From contig CAJNDS010000335.1 in assembly GCA_905221605.1 (NCBI GenBank), positions 925,579-989,578 on the forward strand: 64,000 bases of DNA. The letters are read 5' to 3'. This DNA is from Symbiodinium natans (lineage: Eukaryota; Sar; Dinophyceae; Suessiales; Symbiodiniaceae). The position numbers and the translations under genes are program-made. Positions 1-9,520 of this stretch are shown piece after piece. Under the pieces are notes generated by a model. That model was not told the origin of the DNA. It worked only from the letters and a program-made list of their open reading frames with translations, and made no database searches. Within the stretch, counting starts at the first letter, position 1. Each line of letters begins with the position of its first letter.

Positions 1-9
1 AGCAGGGGG

Positions 10-162
10 TACTTGGAGGTTCATGGTACTTTCCTTTTAAGAACCAAATCATAATTGTACTTATAGCCCACTTATAAGCCCTTTAAGTGCCCGAATATGG
101 TGAAAATTGGGTTAGAAGCACAGTTTTAATTGGGTTTTTTGAGTACCATGAAACTCGAAGTA
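10..162. mobile_element. MITE, TA/CTTGGAGG family (copy 1)
   Basis: Terminal inverted repeats begin CTTGGAGGTTCATGGTACTT and end in a degenerate complement (AGTACCATGAAACTCGAAG), flanked by TA on each side. The interior is AT-rich and palindromic. It is non-coding; a Tc1/mariner-like mover is suggested only by the TA flanks. Confidence 0.65.
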
Positions 163-371
163 CACGGTCTCGCAGCACACAGACCATTCTAGTGCTATGG
201 AAAATCTTGCACGCAGCGCCAGTATCTGCGACGACAGCGACGCACAAGGTTCGACCAATCCCGAAGCCACAGTATGGGCAAGTAGGGGGGTTAGGGGTTG
301 AAAATTTAGAGCTTGGGTTTAGGGTTTAGGGTTGAGGGTTCAGGGTTTAGGGTTTAGGGGTATTCTCCTAG

Positions 372-438
372 GCTGCGCACCGTCTCCCGCCTCTGCCTCC
401 ACTGCGGGGACGTGGAGCAGGGCATGGGCGCGGCGCAG
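372..438 (+). CDS. Candidate internal exon
   Basis: A GC-rich island between TTTAGGG tracts. Acceptor TCTCCTAG|G; open frame reads LRTVSRLCLHCGDVEQGMG with a CxxC pair; possible GA donor at CAG|GAGGCG. The family is not recognised. Confidence 0.4.
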
Positions 439-599
439 GAGGCGCGGTTGAGGGTTTAGGGTTTAGGGTTTAGGGTTTAGGGTTTAGGGTTTAGGGGTTA
501 GGACTTCGATTCTTTTGGGTGGCCCTTCAAGGCCTACTTGGAGCTTTAGCCAGCCGGAAACCCCAAACCCGAAACCCCAAGCCCCAAACCCCAAACCCG

Positions 600-780
600 A
601 ATTTTAAACCCCAAAACCCCAAGCCCTAAACCCTCTAACCCTCTAACCCTCTAACCCTCTAACCCTCTAACCCTCTAGCCCCTAAACCCTAAACCCTAAA
701 CCCTAAACCCTAAACCCTAAACCCTAAACCCTAAACCCTAAACCCTAAACCCTAAACCCTAAACCCCAAACCCTAAGCCC
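600..780 (-). repeat. CCCTCTAA then CCCTAAA array
   Basis: A short homogeneous block of the variant CCCTCTAA passes into a near-perfect CCCTAAA array of about 100 bp. Confidence 0.9.
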
Positions 781-794
781 TCCCTCCCCGCCAG

Positions 795-836
795 GCCTCT
801 TCCCTCTGCGAAGAGCTTCAGCTGCCGAGGGAACAG
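795..836 (+). CDS. Candidate internal exon
   Basis: Acceptor CCCGCCAG|GCC; frame reads ASSLCEELQLPREQ; possible GC donor CAG|GCCTTC. The frame stays open to about 862, just before a T/G homopolymer run. Function unknown. Confidence 0.4.
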
Positions 837-907
837 GCCTTCGTCGAACTGGGCGGGGCGTTTTTTTTTTTTTTTTTTTTGGGGGGGGGGGTTTAGGGTT
901 TAGGGTT

Positions 908-1550
908 GGGTTCGGCCGGTCCAGACTAACAGTCAAATAACGCCGTGGCCTTATAACACACAGGCCAAAAATAGCACCAGGAATCCCAGTCAATTTTAGC
1001 ATTTACCGGGTGCTTATTTTTGTGGGTCTGCTGGTGGTGACTGTTAGTCACATAGCAGCAGAAATAGCACCAGAAATAAATAGCACAAACAATAGCACAA
1101 AAAATAGCACCTGAAATAGCGCCAGGAATAGCACAAAAAATAGCACCAGAAATAGCACAAACAATAGCACCAGAAATAGCACCAGGAATCCCAGTCAATT
1201 TTATCAGCTTAGCATTTACCGGGTGCTGTTTTTTGTGGGTCTGCTGATGGTGATTGTTAGTCACATAGCACCAGCAACAGCACCAGAAATAGCACCAGAA
1301 ATAGCACAAACAATAGCACAAAAAATAGCACCAGAAATAGCACAAACAATAGCACAAAAAATAGCACCAGAAATAGCACCAGGAATAGCACAAAAAAATG
1401 CACCAGAAATAGCACCAGAAATAGCACCAGAAATAGCACCAGGAATAGCACCAGGAATAGCAGGAATCTCAGTCAATTTTTTGGCATTTACCGGGTGCTT
1501 TTATTTGTGGGTCTGCTGGTGGTGACTGTTAGTGTGGACCGGCCGAACCC
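908..1550. mobile_element. 643-bp element with 26-bp terminal inverted repeats
   Basis: The ends are inverted copies starting GGGTTCGGCCGGTCCA and ending TGGACCGGCCGAACCC (one mismatch in 26). Inside, a segment containing GCATTTACCGGGTGCT occurs three times, separated by AATAGCACCAGA-type minisatellite. TTTAGGG tracts abut both ends. No transposase is encoded, so it is probably non-autonomous. Confidence 0.75.
1040..1465. repeat. AATAGCACCAGA/AATAGCACAAAC minisatellite
   Basis: Tandem 6/12-bp units based on atagca-cca/caa inside the 643-bp element. All reading frames through it give low-complexity peptides that are not credible genes. Confidence 0.85.
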
Positions 1551-1552
1551 AA

Positions 1553-1650
1553 GTTTAGGGTTTAGGGTTTAGGGTTGAGGGTTGAGGGTTTAGGGTTTAG
1601 GGTTTAGGGGTTTTCGGGTTGAGGGGTTGAGGGTTGAGGGTTTAATTGAA
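1553..1650 (+). repeat. TTTAGGG/TTGAGGG tract
   Basis: Telomere-type repeat with TTGAGGG variants, abutting the right end of the 643-bp element. Confidence 0.85.
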
Positions 1651-1708
1651 GGGAGTACGGCACTTCTAGTTCCCAACCATACTAGGACACTTAAGGAGCT
1701 TATGGGTG

Positions 1709-2050
1709 AACCCTAAACCCTCAACCCTGAACCCCAACCCTGAAAGCCTGAACCCTGAACCCTGAACCCTAAACCCTAAACCCTAAACCCTAAACCCTAA
1801 ACCCTAAACTGGGGGGCAAAGACCCCTGAACCTCCAAGAAATCCCGCCAAAAGCTGTCCTGGGAGGCCATCGCGCTGCAACTGCTTGCAGCCCAGCGCTC
1901 AGGTAGGTCCCTGTCACCCTTTACCCTTTACCCTTTACCCTGTACCCTTTACCCTAAACCCTAAATCCTGAACCCTGAACCCCCAAACCCTACACCCTAA
2001 ACCATAAACCCTAAACTCTAAACCCTAAACTCTAACTGCCCTAAACCCTA
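1709..2050 (-). repeat. CCCTAAA tracts flanking an exon-like island
   Basis: CCCTAAA, CCCTGAA and CCCTTTA variants at 1709-1806 and 1917-2050, separated by the candidate exon at 1839-1902. Confidence 0.85.
1839..1902 (+). CDS. Candidate internal exon with canonical donor
   Basis: Acceptor AACCTCCAAG|AAA resembles the right end of the CTTGGAGG MITE family. The donor is TCAG|GTAGGT. The frame reads SWEAIALQLLAAQRS after KSRQKL, with exon-like codon choice, and is surrounded by CCCTAAA tracts. Family unknown. Confidence 0.55.
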
Positions 2051-2093
2051 AAGAATTTAGGGCTCATGAGGAGTTGAGGGTTTAGGGTATCGG

Positions 2094-2146
2094 GCCCCGG
2101 GGATGAGACGTAACTGAAGGGGATCCACTTTCCAGATCCTCCGGCG
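2094..2146. mobile_element. MITE fragment, GGAGGATCC family
   Basis: Holds GAAGGGGATCCACTTTCC and CAGATCCTCC, related to the element at 10551-10667. Only a remnant is visible. Confidence 0.35.
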
Positions 2147-2248
2147 GGGCTTTGGGGAAAACAGGCGTCTACCAACCCTAAACCCGAAACCCGAAACCCT
2201 AAACCCTAAACCCTAAATCCTCAACCCTAAACCCTAAACCCTAAACCC

Positions 2249-2345
2249 TACTTGGAGGTTACTCGCCATATTAGGGCAATTAAGGGGCATATAAGTGGGG
2301 TATCAATTCAGTTGTACTTGGTTGTTAAGTACCACGAACCTCCAG
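2249..2345. mobile_element. MITE, TA/CTTGGAGG family (copy 2)
   Basis: TA then CTTGGAGGTTACTC at the left, ACCACGAACCTCCAGG at the right. Shorter than other copies, with part of the left arm deleted. Confidence 0.6.
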
Positions 2346-2482
2346 GCAACCCTAAACTCTAAACCCTAAACTCCTCAACTTAAAAAGCCTTCAATCCTAG
2401 CCCTCAGCCTTAAATTGAACGGACTTGGGGGTTTCCGGATTCCCTCAGCCCTAAACCCTGAGCCCTGACCCCCCTCGCTGAG

Positions 2483-2536
2483 GATTGTCAAAGCCAGCAG
2501 CAGAACTACCTCGACTCCAAAGAGACGGTGGCACAG
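2483..2536 (+). CDS. Candidate internal exon
   Basis: Acceptor CGCTGAG|GAT, donor CACAG|GCGCAG (GC type). The 18 codons read DCQSQQQNYLDSKETVAQ, in phase 0 at both ends. Glutamine-rich, helix-like; function unknown. Confidence 0.5.
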
Positions 2537-2548
2537 GCGCAGCTTTGG

Positions 2549-3200
2549 GGGTTTAGGGTTTAGGGTGTCGGATCTCGGGTTTGGGGTTTAGGGTTTGGGG
2601 TTAAGGGTTTAGGGTTTGGGGTTTGGGTTTTAGGGTCTGGTTTGGGGTTTGGGGTTTTGGGGGTCAGAGTGTGGTTGCTTAAGGGTTTGGGGATTAGGGG
2701 TTGCTTAGGGCTTGTTGGGGTTGAGGGTGTGTGGGTTGAGGGTTCCACACCCAGATGTGGCTTTAAGAAGGATTGCAGCCTGGTTAGATACTGTAAGGAC
2801 CCCCTGAACCTTGAACCCGAAGCCCTTAACCCTAAGCCTCTAAAGCCTGTAGGGTTTATAAGGGTTCAGGGCTTAGGGTTTGGGGGTTTGGGGGTTGGTT
2901 ACGGGTGGGGGGTTTACGGGTTTAGGGGGTTGGGGGTTTAGGGTTTAGGGGTTGGGGCCTCGGGGTTGAGAGTTGAGTGTGAGGGCTTGCGGGGTTGAGG
3001 GGTTTGGGGGTTTATGGGTTCAGGGTTGAGGCTTGATCAAAAAGTCCTTCCGGGACGTTCAGGTACTTTGATCAACTACCATTAAGAAGACAAATGCAGA
3101 CAAGCCAATCAGAGTCAGGGTGTGTTGGGGTTTGTGTTTAGGGTTTGGGGTTTAGGGTTTAAACCCTAAGCCCCAAACCCCAACCTCTAAACCCAAACCC
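2549..3200. repeat. Degenerate TTTAGGG/TTTGGGG region
   Basis: Highly diverged GGGTTTAGGG-like sequence with GGGTTTGGGG variants. A unique patch at 3035-3118 has no recognisable gene. The open frames here are repeat translations. Confidence 0.7.
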
Positions 3201-3355
3201 CCTTCCTCCCAAAACTTCGAACTCCAAACCTAAAACTCCCAAGAAGGCCCCCCTAAAAAAAAAAAACCCAAAGCCCTCAACTCCAAACCCAAGACGAGCG
3301 CTCCTAGACCCTCAAGGAATTCAGACTCGTATTCCTAAGGTTGTACCCCTAGAGG

Positions 3356-3700
3356 TAACCCTAAACCCTAAACCCTAAACCCTAAACCCTAAACCCTAAA
3401 CCCTAAACCCTAAACCCTAAACCCTAAACCCTAAACCCTAACCCTAAACCCTAACCCTAAACCCTAAACCCTAAAACCCTAAACCCTAAACCCTAAACCC
3501 TAAACCCTAAACCCTAAACCCTAAACCCTAAACCCTAAACCCTAAACCCTAAACCCTAAACCCTAAACCCTAAACCCTAAACCCTAAACCCTAACCCCTA
3601 AGCCCTAAGCCCTAAGCCCTAAACCCTAGACCCTAAACCCTAAACCCTATACCCTCAAACCCTATACCCTAAAACCCTAAACCCCAAACCCAAACCCCGA
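3356..3700 (-). repeat. Large CCCTAAA array
   Basis: About 240 bp of nearly perfect CCCTAAA units, then CCCTAAG, CCCTATA and CCCAAA variants. One of the longest tracts in the window. Confidence 0.95.
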
Positions 3701-4011
3701 AGATACTCCTAATAGGGCCCTCATACCACCTTAAGGATCTTCAAAAAGGGTCCCCAAAAGCCAAGGTTACAACCTTAAGGGTCCCTAAACCCTAAACCTA
3801 CCCTAAACCTTAACCCTAAGCCCTAAACCCTAAACCATAAACCCTAAACCCTAAACCCTAAACCCTAAACCGAAGGGTTTGTGAAGGTCGGAATCCCCGA
3901 AGCCCAAAGCGTAGGCCCTTTGGATACCCTAAACCCCAAGCCCTAAACCCTAAGCCCTAAACTCTAAACCCTAAACCCTGAACCCAACAAGAACCTAAAC
4001 CCTAAACCCAG

Positions 4012-4074
4012 CCGTTCAAAGCAATCCGGCAGGCCCGCCGCCTTTTTGCCCGCGCTGACGACCATGTGAACGAG
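4012..4074 (+). CDS. Candidate exon, left of a repeat-filled intron
   Basis: Acceptor AACCCAG|CCG. The 21 codons read PFKAIRQARRLFARADDHVN plus E, basic and helical. It ends at AACGAG|GATGCC, a GA donor. The last bases lie in a 14-bp sequence repeated at the start of the next island (4164-4177), so the intervening tract behaves as an inserted intron. Protein family unknown. Confidence 0.55.
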
Positions 4075-4177
4075 GATGCCCACCCAGGTTTAGGGTTTCG
4101 GGTTTTGGGTTTAGGGTTTTGGGTTTAGGGTTTAGGGTTTGGGGTTTAGGGTTTAGGGTTTAGGAACGAGGATGCCC
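4068..4177. repeat. 14-bp direct repeats flanking a telomere-type tract
   Basis: GAACGAGGATGCCC occurs at 4068-4081 and 4164-4177 with TTTAGGG/TTTTGGG repeat between. If spliced as GA-AG (4075-4170, 96 nt) one copy is removed and the frame is kept. This is what a target-site duplication supplying its own splice sites would look like. Confidence 0.7.
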
Positions 4178-4208
4178 CAAAAAACGGCGAAAGCCCTCAA
4201 GACCCGCA
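4171..4208 (+). CDS. Candidate exon, right of the repeat-filled intron
   Basis: After AACGAG| the frame reads DAPKNGESPQDP, in phase with 4012-4074. Possible GT donor at CCGCA|GTTTCG. A diverged third copy of the AACGA(A/G)GATGC segment lies at 4304-4372 and is also open (PNEDAANPKETTPRSPRPAK). Confidence 0.4.
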
Positions 4209-4702
4209 GTTTCGGGTTTAGGGTTTGGGGTTTGGGGTTAGGGTTTAGGGTTTAGGTTCGGGGTCGAGGATTTTGGGGTTTGGGGGGCTTGGGACCAGCC
4301 AAACGAAGATGCTGCAAACCCAAAAGAAACAACGCCACGGAGCCCAAGACCCGCAAAATCGCAAGCACAGGGGAGCATCCGAAGACGACAACGTCACGCC
4401 ATGACCAAGAGACAAAGAGTCTCCTGTAGACCTTTCTTTTTGTATGATAGTCGCTTCCGATTTCTCGATGCAGGCTTCGGGATTAGAGGTACCCAAAGAG
4501 CCCGATACCCCTTTAGTAAGGAATATACTCTAAATCGAAATCAGGATCCCTATATACATTAAGGTAGATTACTTGGTTAAGGGAGATTGGGATCTTTGAA
4601 GGCTAAACCCTGAACCCCAAACCCTAAATTTAAGAGCCTCCGGCTCAAGCCGCCGACCCCGCAGGAGAACAAGTTTAAGGTGATTTTGTTTGCGGTTCCT
4701 GT

Positions 4703-4813
4703 TGGGGGGGGGTGGGGGGGTGGGGGGGGGGGGTGGGGGGGGGGGGGTGGGGGGGGGGGGTGGGGGTGGGGGGGTTGGGGGGGCGGAGGAGGGTAAGGGG
4801 GGGGTAAGGGGGG
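4703..4813. repeat. G-rich low-complexity tract
   Basis: Long G runs broken by single T. The glycine-rich frame through it is an artefact of composition. Confidence 0.9.
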
Positions 4814-4974
4814 GGGGTAACGGGGAAAGGGGTTTTTCCTCCGGCCCTGTGCGAGAAACGGTTATGGTCTCCGCGGGGTACCCCCCCCTACCCCCCCCCC
4901 CCGCCCGCGTTTTGGGGGGGTAAGGAGGGAAAGAGGGAGGTTTTCACCTCCTTTTCCCATCCAACACGCCGCCA

Positions 4975-5170
4975 GACCCTAAACCCCAAACCCCAAAACC
5001 TAAACCCCGAACCCCAAGCCCTAAACCCTAAACCCCAAACCCTAAACCCGAAACCCTAAACCCCAAACCCTAAACCCTAAACCCCAAACCCCAAACCCTA
5101 AACCCTAAACCCTAAACCCCAGACCCTAAACCCCAAACCCTAAACCCTAAACCCTAAACCCTAAACCCCC
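4975..5170 (-). repeat. CCCTAAA/CCCCAAA tract
   Basis: Telomere-type array with CCCCAAA and CCCGAAA variants. Confidence 0.9.
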
Positions 5171-5181
5171 AAGCTCCAAAG

Positions 5182-5262
5182 CTCAGCCAGGCCGCAGCGG
5201 CCCTCCAGGCGAGTCAGCTCGCGGCCTTGGCCGGCGACCACGTGGCCTGGACACGGAAATTG
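5182..5262 (+). CDS. Candidate exon, alanine-rich helix
   Basis: Acceptor CTCCAAAG|CTC. The frame reads LSQAAAALQASQLAALAGDH then VAWTRK, strongly GC3-biased. It sits between a CCCTAAA and a TTTAGGG tract. The donor is not obvious. Family unknown. Confidence 0.45.
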
Positions 5263-5383
5263 AGGGTTTAGGGTTTAGGGTTTAGGGTTTGGGGTTTAGG
5301 GTTTGGGGTTTGGGGTTTAGGGTTTAGGGTTTAGGTTTTAGGGTTTAGGGTTGAGGGTTTAGGGTTTAGGGTTTAGGGTTGAT
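5262..5383 (+). repeat. TTTAGGG tract
   Basis: Telomere-type array opposite in orientation to the tract at 4975-5170; the two flank an exon-like island. Confidence 0.9.
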
Positions 5384-5840
5384 TTAGCATGAATGTATTT
5401 AGAATTCCTATTGGTGATTAACCCCTCTAGATCTATAAGAAGCCGTAGCAGTTTAATGTTTGTTGGTCCCCTATATCGATTACACCGAGATTCCAATACC
5501 TCCTAGTTATGCAGTTTTGCTTAAATTTGAGCTTCCCTGGTATGTTCCAAGCATTGTTCAGGAAATAAACGGGCCATTGGAGTTGTTTTTGTCGGAAAGC
5601 GCGATCAACATTCGGAATCTCGCGTCCTGCAGCCTGGCCTAGCTAAAAACCCGAAAAACCCTAAACGTCCTAAACACCCTAAAAAGCCCCAAAAGCCCTA
5701 AAAGTCCTAAACACCCTCAAAGCCCTAACAAGCCTAAAAGCCCTAAAAACCCTAGAAGCCCTAACAGCACTAAAAGCCCTAAAAGCCATAAAAACCCTAA
5801 AAACCCCCAAAACACCTAAAAACCCTAAAAACCCTAAACT
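5384..5840. other. AT-rich island then degenerate CCCTAAAAG repeat
   Basis: 5384-5645 is AT-rich unique sequence with a 60-codon open frame (5460-5642) whose codon use does not match the exon islands. 5646-5840 is degenerate CCCTAAAA/CCCTAAAAG repeat. I cannot support a gene. Confidence 0.4.
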
Positions 5841-6352
5841 CTCAAAAAGCCCAGCCATCAGGGCACATGTCCCATTTTCTTTGGGGGTATAATGGTCACC
5901 CTACTCCCTAAACGCATTAAGGGATACGAAGACCCAGCTGGGGGGCCCCCGGAGTCCCTTTTAAAGGGTTTAGGATTTAGGGTTTAGGGTTTAGGGTGTC
6001 AGGGTGTTAGGGTGTTAGAGTTTAGGGGGTCTTCCTAGCCTAAGTAACTACCAGCATTTTCTCCTCACAACCCTATAAGTCTTTGGGCTGTGTCATGGCG
6101 CCCAAGCCACCCCAAAGCGTGTCTGGTGCGTCATGTTGCGTCCTGACCCTAAACCCTAAACCCTGGCGGGTCCACAACAGACCCGCGCAAAACTGTGGCC
6201 CCACCAGCAAACCTGAGATGCAGGACTTAGGTCACCGCCTTTAGTTGAGAAATGACGCCTTTCTGCTCCCCAGTGCGCCCAAAAGCAAGAACTTCCAGCC
6301 ATTCCTGCCCAGAAGAAGGTTTAACCTTCTCGGAACGGATTAGACGATGTAA

Positions 6353-6565
6353 ACCATGGACGTCATCATGCTTGGGCCATGGATGCTCTCTTCTCATCAG
6401 AGCAGAATAGACCATGGACGTCATCATGCTTGGACCCTGGATGCTCTCTTCCCAGAACGGAGTAGACCATGGACGTCATCATGGTTGGGCCATGGCAGTG
6501 CAGAAAACATGTAGACCATGGACATCATCATGCTTGGGCCATGGATGCTCTCTTCTAACTATGGT
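6353..6565. repeat. Four tandem copies of a 49-58 bp unit
   Basis: ACCATGGACGTCATCATG starts near 6353, 6411, 6466 and 6515 (the last reads ACATCATCATG), followed by CTTGGGCCATGGATGCTCTC in most copies. Spacing falls 58, 55, 49. The open frames across it are repeat translations. Confidence 0.85.
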
Positions 6566-6842
6566 GAAACAAACGTGTTATTTAGACCCAGTGCTGGGCA
6601 GAAGCGGATGCAAGCAAGACAGGGCTTAGTTTAGGACACGTCGAAAGTGCGAAGTAGTGCAAAAAAACCCCACAAATACCAGTGCAGTCTACGGATGCCC
6701 AAAAAATTGCTGGATAGTTTTGGATGAAAATTGGGGGGAAGAGGTGATGGGCGAAACCCAGGAAACATCGGTATTTACAGGGGATTCTGAGGGCAACAGA
6801 GCTAAACTGCCGAAAACGCGTGGGTCTGTTATGGCCCCGCCT
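6566..6842. other. Unique segment, possible exon
   Basis: A unique sequence before a CCCTAAA array. A stretch around 6735-6781 is open (GEEVMGETQETSVFT) but I see no convincing splice pair. Confidence 0.25.
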
Positions 6843-6977
6843 AGCCCTAAACCCTAAACCCTAAACCCTAAACCCTAAACCCTAAACCCTAAACCCTAAA
6901 CCCTAAACCCTAAACCCTAAACCCTAAACCCTAAACCCTAAACCCTAAACCCTAAACCCTAAACCCTAAACCCCAAA
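6843..6977 (-). repeat. CCCTAAA array
   Basis: Near-perfect array of about 19 units. Confidence 0.95.
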
Positions 6978-7106
6978 GCGCGCGCGAAACGCAGTAATCA
7001 TTGTAAACACCTTGAGCGGCCCTAAAAACAAACCGACAAAGCCCCAAGCCAAACTTAACGAAACTTGCAGGCTCATGTGTGCCCACAGCACTAGACCCTG
7101 AAGCAA

Positions 7107-7216
7107 TCTTAGAGGTTCATGGGTGGTTACAAGCATCGGGTTGTAACCACTTGCAGCTCTCGTTGCCCTACTTGTAACCGTTGTTATAACTGATAACTAC
7201 CCATGAACTTGCAAGT
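7107..7216. mobile_element. MITE, related CTT(A/G)GAGGTTCATGG subfamily
   Basis: Left end CTTAGAGGTTCATGGGTGGTTA, right end AACTACCCATGAACTTGCAAG then TA. A GGGTAGTT subterminal motif separates it from the TACTTAAT-type copies. Confidence 0.5.
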
Positions 7217-7227
7217 AAGTTCTAAAC

Positions 7228-7410
7228 CCTCCTAAACCCTAAACCCTGAAACCCTGAAACCCTGAAACCCTGAAACCCTGAAACCCTGAAACCCTGAAAC
7301 CCTAAACCCTAACCCTAAACCCTAAACCCTAAACCCGAAACCCTAAACCCTAAACCCTAAACCCTAGACCCTAAACCCTAAACCCTGAACCCTAAACCCT
7401 AAACCCTAAA
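7228..7410 (-). repeat. CCCTGAAA block inside CCCTAAA array
   Basis: A run of the 8-bp variant CCCTGAAA followed by CCCTAAA units, showing local homogenisation of a variant. Confidence 0.9.
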
Positions 7411-7420
7411 CAGCGCCGAG

Positions 7421-7453
7421 GCCGGGGCTGTGCATCTGGCGGTGGAGGCCCAG
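7421..7453 (+). CDS. Candidate internal exon with canonical donor
   Basis: Acceptor GCCGAG|GCC (or CAG| at 7413); donor GCCCAG|GTGAGC. The frame reads AGAVHLAVEAQ. Short but with a strong donor. Family unknown. Confidence 0.45.
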
Positions 7454-7500
7454 GTGAGCCTTGGGGCCCCAGAGACGCCCAGCACCCCCAGGGCTCTACA

Positions 7501-7980
7501 TGGGTTTAGGGTTTAGGGTTTAGGGTTTAAGGGTTAAGGGTTTAGGGTTTTAGGGTTTAGGGTTTTAGGTTTTAGGGTTTAGGGTTTAGGGTTTTGGGTT
7601 TTGGGTTTTGGGTTGTAGGTCTTAGGTTTTAGGTTTTAGGACAAGAGGGGACCCCAAGAATGGACCCGAAAACTCGGATCCCCTTAGAATTAGGACAAGA
7701 GGTCCAAGTTTAGGGGTTTAGGGTTTAGGGTTTAGGGTTTAGGGTTTAGGGTTTAGGGTTTAGGTTTTAGGTTTTAGGACAAGAGGGGACCCCAAGCGCC
7801 AAGAAGGTATCCCTCAGAGCGTAAACCCCCGACATGGGTTTAGGGCTTTAGGGCTTTAGGGTTTTCAGGGTTTTCAGGGTTGAGGGTTTTGGGGTTTAAA
7901 CCCTAAACCCTAAACCCTAAACCCTAAACCCTAAACCCGAAACCCTAAACCCTAAACCCTAAACCCGAAACCCTAAACCT
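7501..7980. repeat. TTTAGGG tracts, then inverted CCCTAAA tract
   Basis: TTTAGGG with TTTTAGG variants at 7501-7640 and 7708-7790, switching to CCCTAAA/CCCGAAA at 7898-7980. Two short GGGGACCCCAAG-containing patches (7640-7700, 7775-7810) are relics of one repeated unit. Confidence 0.75.
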
Positions 7981-8611
7981 AGGGGTTTGTAGGGTTGCGG
8001 GGCTTCAGGGGCGCTTGGGGGTTTTGGGGTTTTAGGGGCTTCAAGGGTTTAGAGTTTCGGGTTTTGGGGGTTCACATTGTCTTCATCACAACTATACACA
8101 CACCAAGCGTTAGATTTCGTTTCCGTAGTGATTGGGAAATGAGATACGCCTTTGACTGCCTGAACGAGTCGATGTAGTGCCTCGTGGCTCCCCCCTCCCC
8201 TTCCCCACCGTTGTGGTTGCAGGTTGGTTTAGGGTTTAGGGTTTAGGGTTTAGGGTTTAGGGTTTAGGCTGGTTTGGGGTTGAGGGTTTTGGGGCGTGTG
8301 GGGATTCTCCCCCCCGCGCCCGGTGGTGGCAGCTGCGGGTCGCTTGTAGGGTTAGAGGGCTTAGCTTGTAAGGGCTTAGGGTTTTAGGGTGTTTTTGGAA
8401 GCTTTAGGATCATGATCTAGATGCTGCCCCGCCCCCGAAATTGGGGTTTAGGGCTTCTGGTTTAGGGCCCCCTTGCGTTTCGGCTTAGGGCTTAGCGGTC
8501 TCGGGGCTCGGGGGTTTAGGGCTTGCAGAGTTTGAAGGTTTGGGTAGTTCCCCCTGCTTATCTAGAATCCTTGTCCGAACCGACCCCCCCCCAGCCCCCT
8601 GTTACCTTTCG

Positions 8612-8835
8612 TGCAAGCTTGCGTTAAGCAACATCTTGCCATGAAGAAAACTTAAGAATAGTTTCAAAACCCAGATGAATTCTTTTACAACTCGTCATGG
8701 TACGCGCTCAGTTTGCAAACAAGGGGGCTGTGCCCCCGCCCACTAACCTCGCCGTCTATTTCGAATCCATTCAAAGCCCGGTGAACAAAGCACCGCGTTT
8801 GCAAATGGGACAGGGCTTCCCCCGCCCCACCTCAG

Positions 8836-8868
<33 letters not shown>

Positions 8869-9185
8869 CTTTTTTTGCCGTGCGAGCTTGCGTTAAGCAA
8901 CATCTCTGAAGAAAACTTATAGTAGAAGCCAAAAGTTGGAAACTCAATAGCCTCAATCCCTAAGAGTACAGTATACGGAATCCCAGCACTATTTGTCCTT
9001 AAAAATGGTTTCCAACTTTTTGGGGTTTACCGTAATGGTTTCAAAACCCATATGACTTCTTTCCAACCCGTCATTGTAGGCACCCAGTTTGCAAATGCAA
9101 ATGGGGGGGCTGCGCCGCGCCCAACCCCTATCCGAATCCATTCGAAGCCCTTCAAAGCATCGTGTTTGCAAATGGGGGGGGCAGA
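8612..9185. repeat. Direct duplication of about 200 bp, second copy carrying a MITE
   Basis: GCTTGCGTTAAGCAACATCT starts at 8617 and again at 8886, followed in both by GAAGAAAACTTA, GTTTCAAAACCCA, CAGTTTGCAAA and CGAATCCATTC. A C run (8836-8866) lies between. The second copy contains an extra element at 8919-9034, so the first is a natural empty site. Confidence 0.8.
8919..9034. mobile_element. MITE, AGTAGAAGCC family (copy 1)
   Basis: Left end TAGTAGAAGCCAAAAGTTGG, right end CCAACTTTTTGGGGTTTACC then TA. It is absent from the upstream duplicate and matches, inverted, the copy at 63401-63515. Confidence 0.8.
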
Positions 9186-9360
9186 AACGAAAGGGTCCCG
9201 TCACCCCTAGGAGAACAAAAGGTCCCGCCAGACCTGGCAAAAAGCAAACGCCCACCTAGGAAAGGAAGGTCCCCTTCCACGCCTAGTGAAAAAAGGTTTA
9301 GGGTTTAGGGTTTAGGCTTAGGGTTTTAGGGATTAGGGTCTTAGGGTTTAGGCCCTTCAG

Positions 9361-9397
9361 GTACCGTAAGAGAGCAAAAAAGGGCACAGAAGAGGAG
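9361..9397 (+). CDS. Candidate internal exon
   Basis: Acceptor CCCTTCAG|G, donor GAGGAG|GCTTAAG (GC type). The frame reads YRKRAKKGTEEE, highly charged. Very short. Confidence 0.35.
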
Positions 9398-9434
9398 GCT
9401 TAAGTTGAGATTCTAGAGCTCGAGTCCGACGTAT

Positions 9435-9520
9435 CGTTTAGGGTTTAGGGTTTAGGGGGGTTTAGGGTTTAGGGTTTAGGGTTTAGGGTTTAGGGTGTAG
9501 GGTTTAGGGTTTAGGGTTTG
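9435..9520 (+). repeat. TTTAGGG tract
   Basis: Telomere-type array. Confidence 0.85.

Noticed and set aside
926-1525. Four overlapping 64-155 codon frames rich in Ala/Ile/Cys/Tyr/Leu
   Set aside because: They are translations of the AATAGCACCAGA minisatellite inside an inverted-repeat element.
4690-4923. Glycine-rich 77-codon frame
   Set aside because: It comes from a G-rich low-complexity run.
5460-5642. 60-codon frame in AT-rich DNA
   Set aside because: No family, composition unlike the exon islands, and no convincing splice sites; left as unexplained.
6227-6629. 66-71 codon frames
   Set aside because: They cross the tandem 49-58 bp repeat and read the same peptide several times on both strands.
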